Shown: positions 62,060 to 64,000 of the stretch, piece by piece
Layout of the letters: every line of letters begins with the position of its first letter
Numbering within the stretch: position 1 is the first letter of the stretch
Assembly: GCF_010092985.1 (NCBI RefSeq)
Contig: NZ_CP048106.1
Coordinates: 3,286,001-3,350,000, forward strand
Reading direction: 5' to 3'
Source: Pontibacter pudoricolor
Lineage (GTDB): Bacteria > Bacteroidota > Bacteroidia > Cytophagales > Hymenobacteraceae
Length of the DNA stretch: 64,000 nt
Position numbers and translations under genes: made by a program
The notes under the pieces: model-generated
Databases searched by the model: none
Seen by the model: only the letters and a program-made list of their open reading frames with translations
Told to the model about the DNA's origin: nothing

Positions 62060-62992
62060 ATGAATGATATTGACAAAGCCTTAGAACTGCTGCTCACCAA
62101 GCTGGAACTATGGGGCAGGCACCTTGTACTGATGTTGCCTAATCTTTTCCTGGCGCTACTTATACTTGTTATCACCTTTTATATAGCCCGCATTATCCGT
62201 AAAGGGTTAGAGAGAGTAATTACCCGTTTCTCACATAGTCCTGCGCTTAACAACCTTATTTCCACGCTCCTGTACCTGGCTATTCTGATGGTGGGCTTCC
62301 TGCTGGTGCTGAGTGTGCTGAAGCTGGATAACATTGTGGTATCGTTGCTGGCCGGTGTGGGTATAGTTGGTCTGGCGCTGGGCTTTGCGTTTCAGGATAT
62401 TGCGGCCAACTTTATTTCGGGAACTATAATAGCGGTGCAGAAACCATTTGGTGTCGGCGATATGATCGAAACAAACGACTATTTTGGTGTGATTGAACGC
62501 ATCTCATTACGCACTGTAAATATCAGGAAAGTGACCGGAGAACTGGTGATGCTGCCCAATAAGATGGTGTTTGAAAACCCGGTAACAAATTATTCTTTTC
62601 ACGGCATCCGGCGCGTAGACCTGGATGCACGCATTTCATACAACGAGGACCTGGAGCAGGTACAACGAATAGTAATTGAAGCGCTGCAGGATGTTAAGAA
62701 CCGTGTAAAGACCCGCGACGTGGAAGTGGTATACGATAAGTTTGACGAAAGCTCCATTAACTTTAAGGCCCGTTTCTGGGTAACCTATACCCGTCAGTTT
62801 GATTATGTGAGTGCTAAAAGCGATGCGATCATCCGTATTAAAAAGGCTTTTGACGAGCGCGGGATTGTGATTCCGTTTCCTGTTCGTACGCTTGGATTAA
62901 ACACGAAAAACGGCAACGAATTATCTGATTACCTGGGTGCTGTTAAAGTAGCTGTCAGAAGTGGTGATCAGGGAGGCAAGGCAGGAAGCTAA
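62060..62992 (+). CDS. Small-conductance mechanosensitive channel (MscS family)
   Basis: 310 aa. Three N-terminal helices (about 25-45, 65-85, 90-125), the pore helix SLLAGVGIVGLALGFAFQDIAANFISG (in sense, with the GxxxA packing), then KPFGVGDMIETNDYFGVIERISLRTVNIRK and VMLPNKMVFENPVTNYS for the beta domain. It releases solutes on osmotic downshift from the inner membrane. Ends with a Lys/Gly-rich tail. It follows the radical SAM gene by 36 nt. Confidence 0.93.
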   Translation: MNDIDKALELLLTKLELWGRHLVLMLPNLFLALLILVITFYIARIIRKGLERVITRFSHSPALNNLISTLLYLAILMVGFLLVLSVLKLDNIVVSLLAGVGIVGLALGFAFQDIAANFISGTIIAVQKPFGVGDMIETNDYFGVIERISLRTVNIRKVTGELVMLPNKMVFENPVTNYSFHGIRRVDLDARISYNEDLEQVQRIVIEALQDVKNRVKTRDVEVVYDKFDESSINFKARFWVTYTRQFDYVSAKSDAIIRIKKAFDERGIVIPFPVRTLGLNTKNGNELSDYLGAVKVAVRSGDQGGKAGS

Positions 62993-63010
62993 GCACAACT
63001 ATAAACTATA

Positions 63011-63050
63011 AAACAGAAGGGCCAGCTATGTGTAGCTGGCCCTTCTGTTT
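63011..63050 (+). terminator. Bidirectional terminator
   Basis: AAACAGAAGGGCCAGCTA (63011-63028) pairs perfectly with TAGCTGGCCCTTCTGTTT (63033-63050) with a 4-nt loop, between convergent mscS and the gene at 63049, whose stop it overlaps. Confidence 0.93.
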
Positions 63051-63387
63051 ATTTGTCTTTTTTATCCAGGTTCTTGCCCAGGTCCTCTACCTGTTTCAGG
63101 AAATTGTCTACACCAGTGTCAGCATAAGGGCCGTAAGAGTTCGATATAGTTCCTTTCAGTCCGGTGCTTGTCTCAACAGCATATAATATCGACATGTCAT
63201 CCGGGTTACTTTCACCTTCGAAGCGATAAAAGTCTACAATGCGTACCTGGTCCGGCGTAAACTCGTCCTTGTTTTCCATAGTGCACAGTTTACCTTCCCC
63301 GGATACTTTAAAATCATACTTGTAACCGTCTTTGTGCAGGCGGTTAAGCACATTTACTAAAGATCTTTCTTCTATTTTATCTTGCAT
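63049..63387 (-). CDS. Small soluble protein of unknown function
   Basis: 112 aa. SLVNVLNRLHKDGYKYDFKV then FTPDQVRIVDFYRFEGESNPDDMSILYAVE and LKGTISNSYGPYAD match a compact family that I recall from Bacteroidota, which databases sometimes mislabel as a phosphoribosylpyrophosphate synthetase. It has none of that enzyme's motifs. Likely alpha/beta, cytoplasmic. Function unknown. Confidence 0.65.
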   Translation of the reverse strand: MQDKIEERSLVNVLNRLHKDGYKYDFKVSGEGKLCTMENKDEFTPDQVRIVDFYRFEGESNPDDMSILYAVETSTGLKGTISNSYGPYADTGVDNFLKQVEDLGKNLDKKDK

Positions 63388-63517
63388 GATATTTTAGGTT
63401 AAGTTAATTCAGTTATTGGATAGCAGATTGACTATAGAACTATACGCAAATTGTGACTTTGGTTATGTGCGGAACTATAAATTAATAGCCTTGCGTAATC
63501 TAAGGCAAGTTGTAAAA

Positions 63518-63550
63518 AGAAAAGCGCCACCCTTACGGGCAGCGCTTTTA
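63518..63550 (-). terminator. Terminator-like hairpin
   Basis: AAAAGCGC (63520-63527) pairs with GCGCTTTT (63542-63549), with an inner CCC/GGG stem, 27 nt beyond the stop of the FeoB-associated gene. Confidence 0.75.
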
Positions 63551-63576
63551 TATAGATATAGTTGCGAACTATAGTT

Positions 63577-63768
63577 TTAAACGTTGGGCAAAGCAGCCCG
63601 CTTTCGTTTCTCCATCTCCTGCTCTATCTTTTTAAAGTCGATGCCGCCACAGGCACCACAGCTTTTGGCGCAGCCTTCGGCTTTGCTGCTGAAGGTGCGG
63701 TACAACATACGGGCGATATACGCTACCGCCACTGCAAAGAGTACGAGAATGATGATTTGCTGTACCAT
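63577..63768 (-). CDS. FeoB-associated Cys-rich membrane protein
   Basis: 63 aa from the ATG at 63768 (the frame extends to 63930 but that part overlaps the upstream gene and has no sense). One N-terminal helix (MVQQIIILVLFAVAVAYIARMLY), then a cytoplasmic tail with CAKSCGACGG (three Cys), a Lys/Arg-rich end. This is the small FeoB-associated Cys-rich family seen next to ferrous iron transporters; feoAB itself is not in the window. The role may be iron or metal handling (inference). Confidence 0.8.
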   Translation of the reverse strand: MVQQIIILVLFAVAVAYIARMLYRTFSSKAEGCAKSCGACGGIDFKKIEQEMEKRKRAALPNV

Positions 63769-63802
63769 GATATTGTTACAACTATAAGCCGGTATAAAAA
63801 GT

Positions 63803-64000
63803 TTAGGAAAGCGCCTGTTTCCAGTGCAAAGCAATCGTTTTAAGCATTTCTTTATGGATGTTGCCGTTGCTGGCCACAATTTCGCGCCCGAAAATATAAT
63901 CGCCGCCATCCGTAAATTTAGAAAGCTCACCGCCTGCTTCCTGAACTATAACTACTCCGGCAGCTACGTCCCAGGCATTCAGGTTATACTCAAAAAAGCC
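63803..64000 (-). CDS. Inositol monophosphatase family protein, C-terminal part (cut by window edge)
   Basis: The minus strand from 64000 to the TAA at 63803-63805 is open for 66 codons, in frame with the edge. The peptide FFEYNLNAWDVAAGVVIVQE and AGGELSKFTDGGDYIFG then IVASNGNIHKEML is the conserved C-terminal block of inositol monophosphatase (the WDVAAG motif carries a metal-ligand Asp; AGG and ASN segments follow). SuhB-like enzymes hydrolyse inositol phosphates. The N-terminus is outside the window. Confidence 0.85.
   Translation of the reverse strand, partial: GFFEYNLNAWDVAAGVVIVQEAGGELSKFTDGGDYIFGREIVASNGNIHKEMLKTIALHWKQALS

Noticed and set aside
63562..63843. Plus-strand frames opposite the FeoB-associated gene
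   Set aside because: Antisense to a recognisable Cys-rich family protein and to the monophosphatase end.
1..64000. CRISPR array, tRNA/rRNA genes, prophage or transposase
   Set aside because: No regularly spaced repeats, no tRNA T-loop with matching stems, and no recombinase or phage protein among the frames.

Overview
The window looks like chromosomal DNA of a Bacteroidota bacterium, most likely a Cytophagales/Hymenobacteraceae relative of Pontibacter. The genus is an inference; the phylum rests on a GldJ-type gliding lipoprotein next to a PorP/SprF type IX secretion protein, DUF4175, DUF4382 and Ig-like lipoproteins, TlpA- and AsmA-type proteins, and promoters of the TAnnTTTG type. There is no phage, transposase, tRNA, rRNA or CRISPR array in the window.

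Layout. 1-15.5 kb is almost entirely minus strand: the start of a polyprenyl diphosphate synthase (cut by the edge), RNase R, an outer-membrane barrel protein, a fused dipeptide-type ABC ATPase, lipoproteins, signal peptidase II, isoleucyl-tRNA synthetase, a PQQ-type sugar dehydrogenase and glycyl-tRNA synthetase. 15.7-20 kb holds a PiT-like permease, two conserved small proteins and a CPA2 antiporter. 20.0-20.65 kb is a gene-free, AT-rich stretch with DnaA-box-like and TTCCAC repeats, a candidate replication origin. 20.7-29.4 kb is a compact minus-strand block, DUF4175 > RsbW-like ATPase > ybeY > parS > mnmG > methyltransferase > Ig-like lipoprotein; the perfect ParB site (25125-25140) sits in the mnmG leader. 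29.5-34.9 kb holds exonuclease III, an AhpD-like protein, ComF, and the gldJ/porP pair. 35-43 kb carries AsmA and DUF4382 proteins, then a minus-strand set DinB/lipoprotein/DgkA/MsrA/MsrB-like/MsrB (sulfoxide repair) and QorB. 43.5-52.3 kb has TerC, an SDR, a secreted alpha/beta hydrolase, fumarase and membrane or exported unknowns. 52.5-63 kb is plus strand: a CHASE-PAS histidine kinase broken by a frameshift in a G6 tract, RadA, a TlpA thioredoxin, a baeRF-like protein, a radical-SAM/SPASM enzyme and an MscS channel. The end holds a small unknown, a FeoB-associated Cys-rich protein and the C-terminus of an inositol monophosphatase.

The strongest unexplained signal is sequence-wide. The palindrome AACTATAGTT and its half TATAGTT/AACTATA recur everywhere, in genes and especially between them, perhaps 150-200 times by eye where about 8 are expected for a random 7-mer on both strands. 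It resembles the cyanobacterial HIP1 phenomenon with a different word. Superimposed is a mosaic intergenic repeat present three times (2.6-3.4, 50.3-51.0 and 58.6-59.6 kb) with the same sub-blocks in the same order, plus smaller hairpin elements. A few AT-rich genes lack the palindrome, which suggests recent arrival.
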